Below, piece by piece: positions 8,136 to 15,646 of a DNA stretch of 64,000 nucleotides. A model generated the notes under the pieces. That model made no database searches. It was not told the DNA's origin and was given only the letters and a program-made list of their open reading frames with translations. The translations under genes and the position numbers were made by a program. The number at the start of each line of letters is the position of its first letter. Positions within the stretch are counted from its first letter, which is position 1. Location of the stretch: the IMG/VR virus record IMGVR_UViG_3300035137_000026, positions 1-64,000 of that record, one strand, 5' to 3'. The DNA comes from a virus.

Positions 8136-8442
8136 CTTCTACCTCTTCAATCCCTAGTTCTTGTACGCTCAGGGCCTTGCGGCGAATCATCTCGAGGAAC
8201 TCCCCTGTCCTGCTCTGCTTTGCCACCCGAGCGCCCCGCGCCACGGCTAGTTTCTGGCGCTTCTGGAGCTTCCGGCCAGCCTCGAGGGTCACCTGGAAGC
8301 TCTTCTTGGCCTCATCTATATCAACACCCAGCTCGGCGAGCTTGGTGCGTACTTCCTCATCGCTTCCGTCGCTGATGTCGTTCAAATCAGCGAACATGCG
8401 CTCCAAAAAGGTCTTCTCCTTGTCTCGCGTAATCTTGCTCAT
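8104..8442 (-). CDS. Hypothetical helical protein, 112 aa
   Basis: G+C-rich, charged, helical (FLERMFADLNDI, KLAELGVDIDEAKKSFQ). It and the next gene resemble a small regulatory pair, but no family was recognised. Confidence 0.65.
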   Translation of the reverse strand: MSKITRDKEKTFLERMFADLNDISDGSDEEVRTKLAELGVDIDEAKKSFQVTLEAGRKLQKRQKLAVARGARVAKQSRTGEFLEMIRRKALSVQELGIEEVEDDKKEYTSKD

Positions 8443-8609
8443 GCATCCCCTCCTATTGCCTCGTAGACCGCGTTCAGCAGGTCTGTAGGCAGATTACGCA
8501 GTATCGTCTCCAGTCTTTTTCGTGCTGCTCTATGTTGAGTCCTGGTGAGCCCCGTTGCGCTCAAGATGTCCCCTCGCTTTTCGTGTCCGTCCATATACGC
8601 CAACAACAT
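8439..8609 (-). CDS. HTH protein, sigma-region-4-like
   Basis: 56 aa from the ATG at 8609, chosen for AAGAGG 8 nt upstream. The segment RGDILSATGLTRTQHRAARKRLETIL is a typical sigma-4 or LuxR-type helix-turn-helix. Likely a DNA-binding regulator; it overlaps the next gene by 4 bp. Confidence 0.55.
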   Translation of the reverse strand: MLLAYMDGHEKRGDILSATGLTRTQHRAARKRLETILRNLPTDLLNAVYEAIGGDA

Positions 8610-8622
8610 CGACTCAACCTCT

Positions 8623-8937
8623 TCATCGTTCTTCTGGGTTGATTTTAGCATTGCATTTATAGCAAGACAAGAAACCATTAGAGGAGTAATCAATGTTAGG
8701 ATTCCATTCGTGGAGTTTTACTATAATTCCTCCACACTTAGGATAGTATGACTCTTTTATATTTCCATCACTGTCTTGTATCTTAATTGTACCATCTAGT
8801 TATATATCATCTGGTGCCCACTTTTCTGGAACGTTAAAGACAGGATGTTTCTTGGCATTACCTAGAGCCATCTCAAGTGCTTTTATTATAGGGCTAGGTT
8901 CCTCGTGTCCACTGAAAGTTATTGGACATGAAGACAT
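8623..8937 (-). CDS. Zinc-ribbon protein interrupted by TAA
   Basis: First part MSSCPITFSGHEEPSP...KWAPDDI stops at TAA 8800-8802. The same frame runs on as LDGTIKIQDSDG...YYPKCGGIIV...FLSCYKCNAKINPEER to TGA 8623, giving a C-x2-C...C-x2-C pattern. No start codon is available for the second part alone. Confidence 0.5.
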
Positions 8938-8962
8938 CGCCCAGGCCTGGATTGGTTCACTC

Positions 8963-9020
8963 GGGGTTGCGACCTCAAGCATCGGAGCGATTTCGCTCGG
9001 TGCCTCGGACCTGCAACCCC
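8963..9020 (-). ncRNA. Y-RNA-like hairpin (candidate)
   Basis: Terminal stem GGGGTTGC/GCAACCCC, then GGTCCGAGG on the 5' side and GCTTGAGG on the 3' side, and an upper hairpin GAGCG-AAAT-CGCTC. The 5' GGTCCGA and 3' CTTGA blocks match the Ro60-binding part of Y RNAs. Much more G+C-rich than the cluster at 28-29.5 kb. Confidence 0.4.
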
Positions 9021-9022
9021 TT

Positions 9023-9042
9023 CCCGGTCAGATCTGACCGGG
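9023..9042. repeat. 20-bp perfect palindrome
   Basis: CCCGGTCAGATCTGACCGGG is a perfect inverted repeat without a spacer. It overlaps the stop of the adjacent gene and could be a terminator stem or a protein-binding site; no T-run follows. Confidence 0.6.
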
Positions 9043-9375
9043 TGGATTGGAAAGAGCATGAAGCATCTCTGCTCGTGATTTTGGCTTGGGAGCAGCGCAG
9101 CGACTCAGGATGCGTTTCCATCCATTTCTGGCTTCCACTGCTTCGCCGAGGATATTCACCAGTTCGTCGTGGTCCACGCGGTCATCGGATTTGGGTACGT
9201 GATTCTCGGCATACTGGGCGTGGAGTCGTTTGCGGTCGGCGGGGCATTTAGATTGCTCCAGAATTCGGCCTTAGGCTTCACAGGCGTAGGCGAACTCCTC
9301 TCTTAGACTATAGAGAGTATATATCTTACCATTCTGCTCTATCTCTTCTTGTACTATACGATAGTTCCAGGTCAT
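9028..9375 (-). CDS. Phage protein interrupted by TAA
   Basis: Begins MTWNYRIV, the usual start of a common small phage protein family, and stops after 34 codons at TAA 9271-9273. The same frame then encodes 80 coding-like, G+C-richer codons (RILEQSKCPADRKRLHAQ, DHDELVNILGEAVEARNG). There is no separate start for the second part. Confidence 0.5.
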
Positions 9376-9605
9376 TGGTGTTCCACGCATTTCTTGGGGT
9401 GTCCGTTCTCGTCAAAGACTGGTGCCATACCCATATAGCCACGTTGTTGTCTCCATGATGTATAGGCAGAGACAATATATTCATGGCCTTCTATGCAAAC
9501 TATACCTATTGCATCTGGATCAGCAAGCACCTCTTCACTAAGTTTGTCTTTACTGGTTTTGCATCCTAATGTAATAGCAAGAAGGAGTATTAATAAATAT
9601 TGTAT
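9372..9605 (-). CDS. Small lipoprotein without canonical start codon
   Basis: The frame encodes QYLLILLLAITLGCKTSK, a signal peptide with lipobox, then a 60-aa domain; it ends in TGA overlapping the next ATG. The only codons in the start position are GTA and ATA; GAGGAAG lies 7 nt before the ATA at 9605. The start may be ATA, or a mutated ATG. Confidence 0.5.
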   Translation of the reverse strand: MQYLLILLLAITLGCKTSKDKLSEEVLADPDAIGIVCIEGHEYIVSAYTSWRQQRGYMGMAPVFDENGHPKKCVEHQ

Positions 9606-10726
9606 TACATATCTTCCTCAAGGCGGAATCCAAGACCAACTGGGAACTCTGGAATTCCGTCCTTGCTTAGGCTTTGATACTTTACTGTAATCATCTTGCC
9701 CATGTGTTCTTCTGCTGTCTCGAACCACTTTCTCTTCTGTTGGAGTGTGCCCTTCGGGACTACGTCCACTGTCTGGTCTTCTCCTACCCTACAGACCCAG
9801 ATTACACAGTTCTCGAACTTACCTTCACCATCCTTAAACCCTATGATTTCATACTCAGCGTCCTGGAAGTCCTTGTACTTAAGTAGTGCCCTAGATCTAT
9901 TAGCTAGCTCATATGTTCCTTCGGGTAGGCGGATGATGGTCCCCTCGAATCCATTCTGCGTTGTACCAGAGTGGAACATCTCAAAGTCTTTGTAACTTAA
10001 GAGTGAGGTGGTGATGACCGATCTGAGTATGGTGCCATCTACATTAAGATGTGCAAGATGCTGGACTCTCTCCTGGAATGGCTGATCTAGCTTGTCGAGC
10101 ATGAATGTATCGTAGATCCAGAATTCTAGATCTTTGCTACAGTATCCTGTGTCTTCATATTCTTCTTTTCTGTGTTTCTTGACCAGGGCGTTGATGTCCT
10201 GTCTCATTAGCCTATGGATGTAGATCTCGCCGTCTAGTACTTGGCCTGGCAGGAGGACTGCCTCTAGTGCTTCAGATAGGTGGGCTACGTGGTATTCTTT
10301 GCCGCCTCGAGAGAGAAGCTGAACCTTGTCTCCATTCCAGCGGGCTAGACAACGTATCCCATCTAGCTTTGGTTGGGCATACACATGGCCATCCAGCATA
10401 TGCTCCCGCTTTGCTCTTGCCATCTTTGTCATGTCATGTGCTAGCATTGGGAGGAAGACTAGTTCATTCTCTGCCTCTTGGATGGACTCGAAGTATCCCT
10501 TGTCCTTCTTCTTGGTCCACATTGACTGGGCTGTCAGCTTAGCCTGCTCTTCAGGTGTAGTCTCATTCTTTTTTCCGATGCTTTTGCCTTTAGCAGTCTT
10601 GCTACTGGTCTGCATCTTGCCGTCTACTTTGCCATGTTCAGTAATGATTTCAGCGTCTTCGGTACGGAGCGACCACTGCTGGAAGCTGCCGTTCTTGTTC
10701 TTCTTATAGAGTGTAGGAAACTGCAT
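9605..10726 (-). CDS. ATP-dependent DNA ligase
   Basis: 373 aa. Residues 1-45 form a WGR-like domain (LRTEDAEIITEHGKVDGKMQ). The nucleotidyltransferase core follows with motif I AQPKLDGIRC (Lys nucleophile), motif III FWIYDTF, motif IV FEGTIIR and motif V LLKYKDF, then an OB-fold end with IGFKDGEGKF. Seals DNA nicks during replication or repair. Confidence 0.9.
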   Translation of the reverse strand: MQFPTLYKKNKNGSFQQWSLRTEDAEIITEHGKVDGKMQTSSKTAKGKSIGKKNETTPEEQAKLTAQSMWTKKKDKGYFESIQEAENELVFLPMLAHDMTKMARAKREHMLDGHVYAQPKLDGIRCLARWNGDKVQLLSRGGKEYHVAHLSEALEAVLLPGQVLDGEIYIHRLMRQDINALVKKHRKEEYEDTGYCSKDLEFWIYDTFMLDKLDQPFQERVQHLAHLNVDGTILRSVITTSLLSYKDFEMFHSGTTQNGFEGTIIRLPEGTYELANRSRALLKYKDFQDAEYEIIGFKDGEGKFENCVIWVCRVGEDQTVDVVPKGTLQQKRKWFETAEEHMGKMITVKYQSLSKDGIPEFPVGLGFRLEEDM

Positions 10727-11494
10727 TTATATCTCCTCAGTATGGACTATAGCGCCTCGTCTGTGCTCTGTTAGATAGCCTGGCTGATTGGACACTAGCT
10801 TAGTTTTGCTTAGCTCATGGGTCGCTGTCACATGGTCATGCCCGTATATCCATAACTTAGGACCATGGTCAATTACTAAGTTAGAAAGGTCAGAGTGGAA
10901 ACCATACTTTATACGGCTATACCTGTAGTGCGGTGAGCATGTTATAGATGACGGGCTGTGATGCGTGACTACTACGGTTTTGCCCTCGAACGGTTTCTTC
11001 AGCTCTTCCTCGAGCCAGTCACGACAGGCCTCAAATTCTGCATGGTAGTCTGTGTGGTTAAAGGTAACCAAGATTGGCCTCTTCTTCCTCATGGGCAAGC
11101 CTTTTACTCTTATCTTAACAAAGTCGTTAAGGCCATGCTGCACAGACATTGCATGCATAGGATTAGATAGGTCTGACCATAGTGTAGTACCTAGAAATCT
11201 GACCCCATCTATTATATGGGACTGCCTCTCTAGCAGTACAGCATCTGGCACTTTGGCTACCTGATTTCTATAATTCTCCCTTATGTCTGGAAATGTGTGC
11301 CCATAGTATTCATGGTTCCCCATGACATAGATGAACTTGGCCTTGCTACTAGCTCGAAGACAGAGTAGATAGCTTTTCAGAAGCTTAGGACACACATGAA
11401 TGTCGCCGGCTAGTATAAGAACGTCCACATCTGGAACTGGAATGATGTCGTCACACATCTCACAGTGTAAGTCACTTATATATCCTACTAGCAT
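10727..11494 (-). CDS. Calcineurin-like metallophosphoesterase
   Basis: 255 aa from ATG 11494, preceded by AAGGAGAG. Metal-binding motifs in order: SDLHCE, LAGDIHV, VMGNHEYYG, VTHHSPSS and YGHDHV. Phosphodiesterase or phosphatase; substrate unknown. A 2',3'-cyclic phosphate substrate would suit the RNA-repair context, but this is speculation. Confidence 0.88.
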   Translation of the reverse strand: MLVGYISDLHCEMCDDIIPVPDVDVLILAGDIHVCPKLLKSYLLCLRASSKAKFIYVMGNHEYYGHTFPDIRENYRNQVAKVPDAVLLERQSHIIDGVRFLGTTLWSDLSNPMHAMSVQHGLNDFVKIRVKGLPMRKKRPILVTFNHTDYHAEFEACRDWLEEELKKPFEGKTVVVTHHSPSSITCSPHYRYSRIKYGFHSDLSNLVIDHGPKLWIYGHDHVTATHELSKTKLVSNQPGYLTEHRRGAIVHTEEI

Positions 11495-11633
11495 CCTGTC
11501 TCTCCTTCTTAAGGTACTCGGTGGCTTTGACTGGAGGATTACTACAGCTTTCACAGTACCAGTTGAACTGGTATCCGTCGAATTCTCCATGGAATGTGTT
11601 GCCGCTACATTTGAGGCATTCTGCGTTGCTCAT
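11472..11633 (-). CDS. Zinc-ribbon protein, 53 aa
   Basis: CLKCSGN...YCESCSNP forms a four-Cys ribbon. Overlaps the phosphoesterase start by 23 bp. Confidence 0.65.
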   Translation of the reverse strand: MSNAECLKCSGNTFHGEFDGYQFNWYCESCSNPPVKATEYLKKERQDASRIYK

Positions 11634-11830
11634 ACTTTGTGTTCCCGTAACTGGGTCTCTAATTCGGCTGCCCGTCGCCGGAGTTGACTTCCCTCAGACT
11701 TGTAAACCCGGCGGCCACATTCTATGCAGTAGTAAAGTCCAACAGCTGGTTCGCCGAGTTCGACGATCTTACAGCAGTCAGGACACCAACCAGTCCGTGG
11801 TGGCAATGTTTCTGTTTTGGTAGTGTTCAT
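11630..11830 (-). CDS. Zinc-ribbon protein, 66 aa
   Basis: WCPDCCKIVE...YYCIECGRRV ribbon followed by a short coiled-coil tail. 4-bp overlaps with both neighbours. Confidence 0.7.
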   Translation of the reverse strand: MNTTKTETLPPRTGWCPDCCKIVELGEPAVGLYYCIECGRRVYKSEGSQLRRRAAELETQLREHKV

Positions 11831-12198
11831 GCGATCTCCTTGACTAATGGGATATTCTTAAGCTCTTCTTTGATCCAACTCAGCTGTTGCTTGTGCCATG
11901 ACTCGTTCTTATTAGTAAGCGATACTTCACGCTCTATCTCTTCTATCCACTCTCGTTTTTGCTGTCTTCTCTGTGCTCTTAGCTGTGCTTGGATGGGTCT
12001 TTTGTAGTGCAGTCTCTTAGCAGGCTTAGGATGAGGAGTAATATTGCCGCTGCCGTCGATATAGTATAGCTCAGCCAACTGCTTGGCTATATCATCTTCG
12101 GCTTGCATGTATCTAGTCTTATTTTTGGGAGCCCACCTCATCTTGTGGGGTTTGCATATTTTGCAGCTACGCTTCTTAGTTTTATATATCTTGCCCAC
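11827..12198 (-). CDS. Basic hypothetical protein, 123 aa
   Basis: Starts MGKIYKTKKRSCKICKPHKMRW (C-x2-C) followed by Lys/Arg-rich helices; likely nucleic-acid binding. Family unknown. Confidence 0.6.
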   Translation of the reverse strand: MGKIYKTKKRSCKICKPHKMRWAPKNKTRYMQAEDDIAKQLAELYYIDGSGNITPHPKPAKRLHYKRPIQAQLRAQRRQQKREWIEEIEREVSLTNKNESWHKQQLSWIKEELKNIPLVKEIA

Positions 12199-12289
12199 TA
12201 TGGAGGTGCCTCCGAAAGTAATGTCTTGGGCTTATTATATCATCAAGTAGGATCAGAGGACCTTGATAGTACTAAGAGCCCAGGACCGG

Positions 12290-12374
12290 GAGCGGGATAT
12301 GGAGTCGAACCATCGCAATGTGTTAGACGTCTCCAGCTTATGAGACTGGCATGTTACCATTATACTATCTCGCT
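12290..12374 (-). tRNA. tRNA with CAT anticodon and long variable region
   Basis: Acceptor AGCGAGA/TCCCGCT, anticodon stem CCAGT/GCTGG with loop CTCATAA, T-arm GATGG-TTCGACT-CCATA. The variable region is 18 nt, unusual for Met or Ile2. An A-C mismatch lies in the acceptor. Confidence 0.75.
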
Positions 12375-12376
12375 AG

Positions 12377-12449
12377 TACCAGGGGATGGATTCGAACCAT
12401 CGTATAGAGGTTTATGAGACCACTGCGTTAGCCTCTTCGCCACCCTGGC
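12377..12449 (-). tRNA. tRNA-Met(CAT)
   Basis: Acceptor GCCAGGG/CCCTGGT, D-arm GCG...CGC, loop CTCATAA, T-arm GATGG-TTCGAAT-CCATC, discriminator A. Elongator Met or lysidine-modified Ile2 cannot be told apart. Confidence 0.88.
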
Positions 12450-13070
12450 TCAGCTGTTGATTATCTTCTCTGCTTCTCCTGCTGAGTATCTAGCCTTGAC
12501 TTGTGTTACCCATGCAGCAGTCTTTGCCTTAGCCATTACTAGTTTGTGCCTTGAACCTGCTTTGGCCACTATGCCTTCGAAGCTGGCACCTTCTAGTCTA
12601 CCCTCCCAGACCTGTTTTATTAACCCAGGATCATAATTCATAATACCTAAGTAATTAGGTACACCACCATACTGACGGAATAGTTGTAGGAATTCTGCTG
12701 GGCCTAAAATACCTTGTCTATGGGGTGCTACATCGATAAGGGTGAGATACTTCTCATCCTCTGGCTCGTGTAAGCCAGCAAACGAGTGCTTGCCCCAAAA
12801 CTCAAAGAAGCAGGTAGCCTCCTCATACTTCTGCTTTTGGAGTATCTTACTGATCTCCTTAAACCGGAGGTCTTGTGTCTTCATGACGGTAAAGACTTCA
12901 TGAAACACTGGGTCTGTGTGGTCCAAGAGCCTTCTGCGGGTGCCGAACTTATGTCACCCATTCTTCTTGGACCACTCCATTCTGATGTTGGAGCTATCTA
13001 TCTTCTTAAAGATGTGTGCCTTGAAATACGGTGCTCTGCCTGCTCCAGGTATGCTTGGGTATGACTTCAT
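12450..13070 (-). CDS. RNA ligase (PF09414-type) interrupted by TGA
   Basis: ATG 13070 opens MKSYPSIPGAGRAPYF, then FKKIDSSNIRMEW containing the candidate nucleophile (KxDG-like; G is S), then TGA 12954-12956, then HKFGTRRRLLDHTDPVF in the same frame. The rest carries FEGIVAK (motif IV) and MAKAKTAAW (motif V). In related ligases an aromatic residue stands just before YKFG/HKFG, so TGA probably replaces Trp. It ends 2 bp before the kptA start side, suggesting one transcript. Confidence 0.65.
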
Positions 13071-13072
13071 TT

Positions 13073-13678
13073 CTAAACCTTAATGTACATGTTTGGTACT
13101 TCATCTACAAGCCAGACACCATTTTCTGAGAGATAAAATCTATACCCGTTTTGTACCATTGGCAAGGTATTAATTTTTAGGACTACCGTTTGTCCTCCAT
13201 GCCGGCGACCAACCTCTTGTGCTGTCTCGAGGTCTGCTGATAGGTGAACATGGTGTCTCTTCATCTTGTTGAGGCCACCAGTCATCTTTATCTGCTTGAA
13301 TCTCTCCGCTGTTGTACCATGATATAGTACTGGAGGTGGCATCTTGTCCTCAAAGGTCATACCAACATCAATACTATGTCCTTGATTCGCACGAATCTTC
13401 CTCTTGTCATCATTATAGGAGAACCGTTGCTTGTTATTCTTTTCTACTACACGATCTAAATCGTTATGTGAGATGGCTAGGCCATACTTGGATAGTTGGT
13501 TGAGTAGTGTTTCCACATCTGCCCAGCCACCCTTCTCTAAAGTTATTCCTATCTTCTCAGGCTTGTGGCGTAGGAGAAGAGAGAGAAACTTACTTGTCCT
13601 TTTATCCTTATGAAACTGCTCAGACTTAACTTGCTTCTCATGTCTGTAGCGCTTCATATATTCTTCATTCAGATCCAT
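13073..13678 (-). CDS. kptA: RNA 2'-phosphotransferase (KptA/Tpt1)
   Basis: 201 aa. Removes a 2'-phosphate at an RNA splice junction using NAD+, giving nicotinamide and ADP-ribose 1'',2''-cyclic phosphate. Seen: SKFLSLLLRHKPEKIGI (N-terminal winged helix with the RHxP motif), IRANQGHS, VLYHGT, HHVHLSAD and the final GVWLVDEVP. Length and motif order match the family. Adjacent to the RNA ligase; its NAD+ demand links it to the NAD genes at 33-38 kb. Confidence 0.95.
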   Translation of the reverse strand: MDLNEEYMKRYRHEKQVKSEQFHKDKRTSKFLSLLLRHKPEKIGITLEKGGWADVETLLNQLSKYGLAISHNDLDRVVEKNNKQRFSYNDDKRKIRANQGHSIDVGMTFEDKMPPPVLYHGTTAERFKQIKMTGGLNKMKRHHVHLSADLETAQEVGRRHGGQTVVLKINTLPMVQNGYRFYLSENGVWLVDEVPNMYIKV

Positions 13679-13706
13679 CTTTGCTCTCTGATTCTGAAAA
13701 TAGGCT

Positions 13707-13892
13707 TTAGAGCCAATCTATAAGTGAGAATCTTTTCTTCCAGAATGGGCATATTTTAGGATATGCACGTCTCATTGTTGCACAATCGGCGTAGCTACCT
13801 AGGACATTGGTTTGTGCTTTGCATTGCATAAGGAGTGTCTACTCGACGCTACCTTTCCTACACTTACAATTTCCACATGAGTTTGTTTTCTA
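13707..13892 (-). pseudogene. Zinc-finger protein remnant with in-frame TAG
   Basis: One frame reads NSCGNCKCRKGSVE, TAG 13839-13841, then TLLMQCKAQTNVLG...KICPFWKKRFSLIDWL and TAA. The Cys pattern spans the stop. No start codon seen. Confidence 0.4.
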
Positions 13893-13921
13893 TATCCATG
13901 GTAAAATCCTGAGAAAAATTT

Positions 13922-14462
13922 TTATTGATTTGGGTTTTGTAAGGCAGATTCTTTAAGTATCTTAAGGGACTTCACTATCTCATTGTTTGTATCTGCGTGT
14001 ATATAATCATTGCCGACAGTAACATGTACTTTTGGAAATAGTTTTCTACCTATTGTTTTTATTACTGTTTCTTTCCAAGAGATATTAACAACCCTTCTTC
14101 TAGGACCAATTGTAATGTGTCCAATTTCAGATGTTATTCTGAACTATGGTTTATCTAGGCAGCATGCTTCAGAGCAATATTCATTTGGAATTTCTTCTAT
14201 ATAGATTGGAGTGAGGCCAGCTTGGATAAATGACGACTTGAAAAAGACGAGATTTCTCTTTGTTCTCTTTAAATTGAGGATTTAATTTAACAGTTGCTTT
14301 TCGTAGTGCAGATGTAATGGAGTCTCTTGCTCTATTGAGTAAGCGATATAGGTCTGGGTCGTTCTTAATTGAATTATAATCTGGAGCATTAATTCATATT
14401 TTAACGCCATAAATGCCTGTGGTATCACTAGTCTCTGATTTTGTTGCTGTTGTGTATTCCAT
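13922..14462 (-). pseudogene. Broken phage gene: TGA, TAG and one frameshift
   Basis: From ATG 14462: YGVKI, TGA 14394-14396, INAPDYNSIKND... then a one-base shift near the TTTTT run at about 14255, SSFIQAGLTPIYIEEIP, DKP, TAG 14144-14146, FRITSEIGHITIGPRRR and onward to TAA 13922. Each segment looks coding. Function unknown. Confidence 0.5.
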
Positions 14463-14474
14463 TGATTTTCCTTA

Positions 14475-14549
14475 AGCCTCTAGCCGGACTCGAATCGAGC
14501 ACCTCGTGGTTGGAAGCCACGCATGCTAGCCATTAAACACCATAGAGGC
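14475..14549 (-). tRNA. tRNA-Gly(TCC)
   Basis: Perfect acceptor GCCTCTA/TAGAGGC, anticodon stem CGTGG/CCACG with loop CTTCCAA. The T-stem is poor (GCTCG/CCGGC around an 8-nt loop). Confidence 0.8.
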
Positions 14550-14554
14550 AAAAG

Positions 14555-14662
14555 AGATGTTGGGTTGAATTGGCAACCATATCCATATACAGACATGAAC
14601 TTACCACAACCCCCGGGTCGACAAGGACTCTCGTCCAAGCTGTATCGCTGCGGGGAACATCT
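14555..14662 (-). ncRNA. Structured RNA element E1, cloverleaf-like
   Basis: Closed by a 7-bp stem AGATGTT/AACATCT like an acceptor. Inside: CCCCG/CGGGG enclosing a GGAC-GAGA-GTCC tetraloop hairpin, ATGTC/GATAT, and GGTTG/CAACC. No TTCRA T-loop, so not a normal tRNA. Strand inferred from neighbours. Confidence 0.4.
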
Positions 14663-14666
14663 CTAG

Positions 14667-14777
14667 TACTCCAGACAGGATTTGATATCTGCAATATAGA
14701 GACACAACAAAGTTACTCTACCACTTAGAAAGCCTTAATAAGACAATGTGCTGCGTCTAACTTCCGCCACTGGAGTA
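14667..14777 (-). ncRNA. tRNA-Leu-like gene with enlarged anticodon region
   Basis: Acceptor TACTCCAG/CTGGAGTA, then TG-GCGG-AAGTTAGA-CGC (Leu/Ser-type D-arm). GCACA and TGTGT can form the anticodon stem but enclose about 40 nt rather than 7. T-arm GCAGA-TATCAAAT-CCTGT. It may contain an insertion of about 33 nt; the anticodon cannot be fixed. Confidence 0.4.
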
Positions 14778-14784
14778 TAAATAA

Positions 14785-15066
14785 CTAGTAGTGTGCTATT
14801 ACGCCAAATACTCTAACGGTCTCTAAAAGCATCTCCAGTTTTTCGTTCCTACACACTTGAACTGGATTAAGTCTATGGCTTAGCCCATGAACATTGCATA
14901 TCTGCATTACTTTTAGAATTGTACTTGTTTTTCCCGTAAGTAGTTACTACTAGGGTGTTGTAGTGGCTCCCGTTCGCTTTTCATAGATTAGCTATGCCTC
15001 TTACTATCACTAACTACTTTCGTAACTCTTTAAAGGATGGCCGCTTCTAAGTCCACCTCCTACTAG
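14785..15066 (-). ncRNA. 23S rRNA GTPase-associated-centre mimic with 220-nt insertion
   Basis: 5' part 15066-15026: closing strand CTAGTAG, GGAGGTGGACTTAGAAGC, GGCCATCCTTTAAAGAG, matching 23S helix 43 (E. coli 1051-1090) including the invariant loop with A1067. 3' part 14805-14785: GGCGTAATAGCACACTACTAG matches helix 44, including the GTAATAGC block with A1095, and its end pairs perfectly with the 5' CTAGTAG. 14806-15025 is an insertion with its own stems (CATAG/CTATG, TCTAAAAG/CTTTTAGA). Confidence 0.65.
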
Positions 15067-15070
15067 ATTG

Positions 15071-15197
15071 TACGGGTGGCAGGATTTGAACCTGCACGGT
15101 AGCTTGGTAATCACTCGTAAAGAGCGGACTCGAACTGCTAGAGCTACCTAACTCCTGCCACATACCAAGTTGTGTTTAACCATTCCACCACACCCGT
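15071..15197 (-). ncRNA. tRNA-like gene with about 50-nt insertion in the anticodon loop
   Basis: Acceptor ACGGGTG/CACCCGT, D-arm GTGG-AATGGTTAAA-CAC, T-arm GCAGG-TTCAAAT-CCTGC and discriminator A are all good. Anticodon-stem strands CTTGG and CCAAG (extended CTTGGTA/TACCAAG) enclose about 57 nt. A mature loop T+TGATTA would give GAT (Ile). The insert also contains GTGGCAGGA, complementary to TCCTGCCAC in the T-arm. Confidence 0.5.
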
Positions 15198-15206
15198 ATA
15201 ATAAAC

Positions 15207-15296
15207 GAGCTAGCACGTCTGACTAGAGAGGCCACCCCCGTACCAGACTGTATCCAAATTTGTGACCCGGTTAAAGGTAAGATTAGATGCTAGCTC
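15207..15296 (-). ncRNA. Structured element E3
   Basis: Perfect 9-bp terminal stem GAGCTAGCA/TGCTAGCTC. Contains CAGTCTGGTA and CTAGTCAGACG, which pair through GTCTG/CAGAC. The same two blocks occur in E4. Strand inferred. Confidence 0.4.
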
Positions 15297-15368
15297 AATG
15301 GGCATATTTATCTTGAGGGTTCCCTCTTGCACGTGCACTCAATTCCCTGCCCAGGGTGTTGATAAGTT

Positions 15369-15426
15369 AACTGGTGCGTCTGACTAGTCGACTTTTACCA
15401 GACTGCAGTCCACCTGGGCACCAGTT
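15369..15426 (-). ncRNA. Structured element E4, related to E3
   Basis: 9-bp stem AACTGGTGC/GCACCAGTT around CAGTCTGGTA...CTAGTCAGACG. An alternative fold pairs GCCCAGG with CCTGGGC (down to 15347) as a 72-nt tRNA-like shape with D-arm GACT/AGTC. Two exclusive folds are possible. Confidence 0.4.
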
Positions 15427-15428
15427 TA

Positions 15429-15501
15429 TGGGCGGTGAGAGACTCGAACTCTTGCTGTCTGCCTTGTAAGGGCAGCATTTTAGCCACTAAATTAACCACC
15501 C
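15429..15501 (-). tRNA. tRNA-Val(TAC)
   Basis: Acceptor GGGTGGT/ACCGCCC, anticodon stem CTGCC/GGCAG with loop CTTACAA, T-arm AAGAG-TTCGAGT-CTCTC, discriminator A. Confidence 0.95.
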
Positions 15502-15517
15502 TTTCCCAGAGATAGAT

Positions 15518-15646
15518 TTACTTCTTAAGCTTCTGGCGTGCTCTTCTCCTGCGATTCCTAATAGTGTTACTTTTACCTTGCCGGCCTCCATCGGGGGCTG
15601 CGGCCCCGTTTCGGCTAAGCAACCCATTCACGGCATCAATCACCAT
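15518..15646 (-). CDS. Hypothetical basic protein, 42 aa
   Basis: ATG at 15646 overlaps the upstream stop region. Ends in an Arg/Lys cluster (NRRRRARQKLKK). G+C-rich like its neighbour. Confidence 0.45.
   Translation of the reverse strand: MVIDAVNGLLSRNGAAAPDGGRQGKSNTIRNRRRRARQKLKK

Noticed and set aside
14806-15025. Group I intron inside the split GAC element
   Set aside because: The insert is structured, but the conserved P/Q/R/S core elements could not be identified by eye; it is left as an unclassified insertion.
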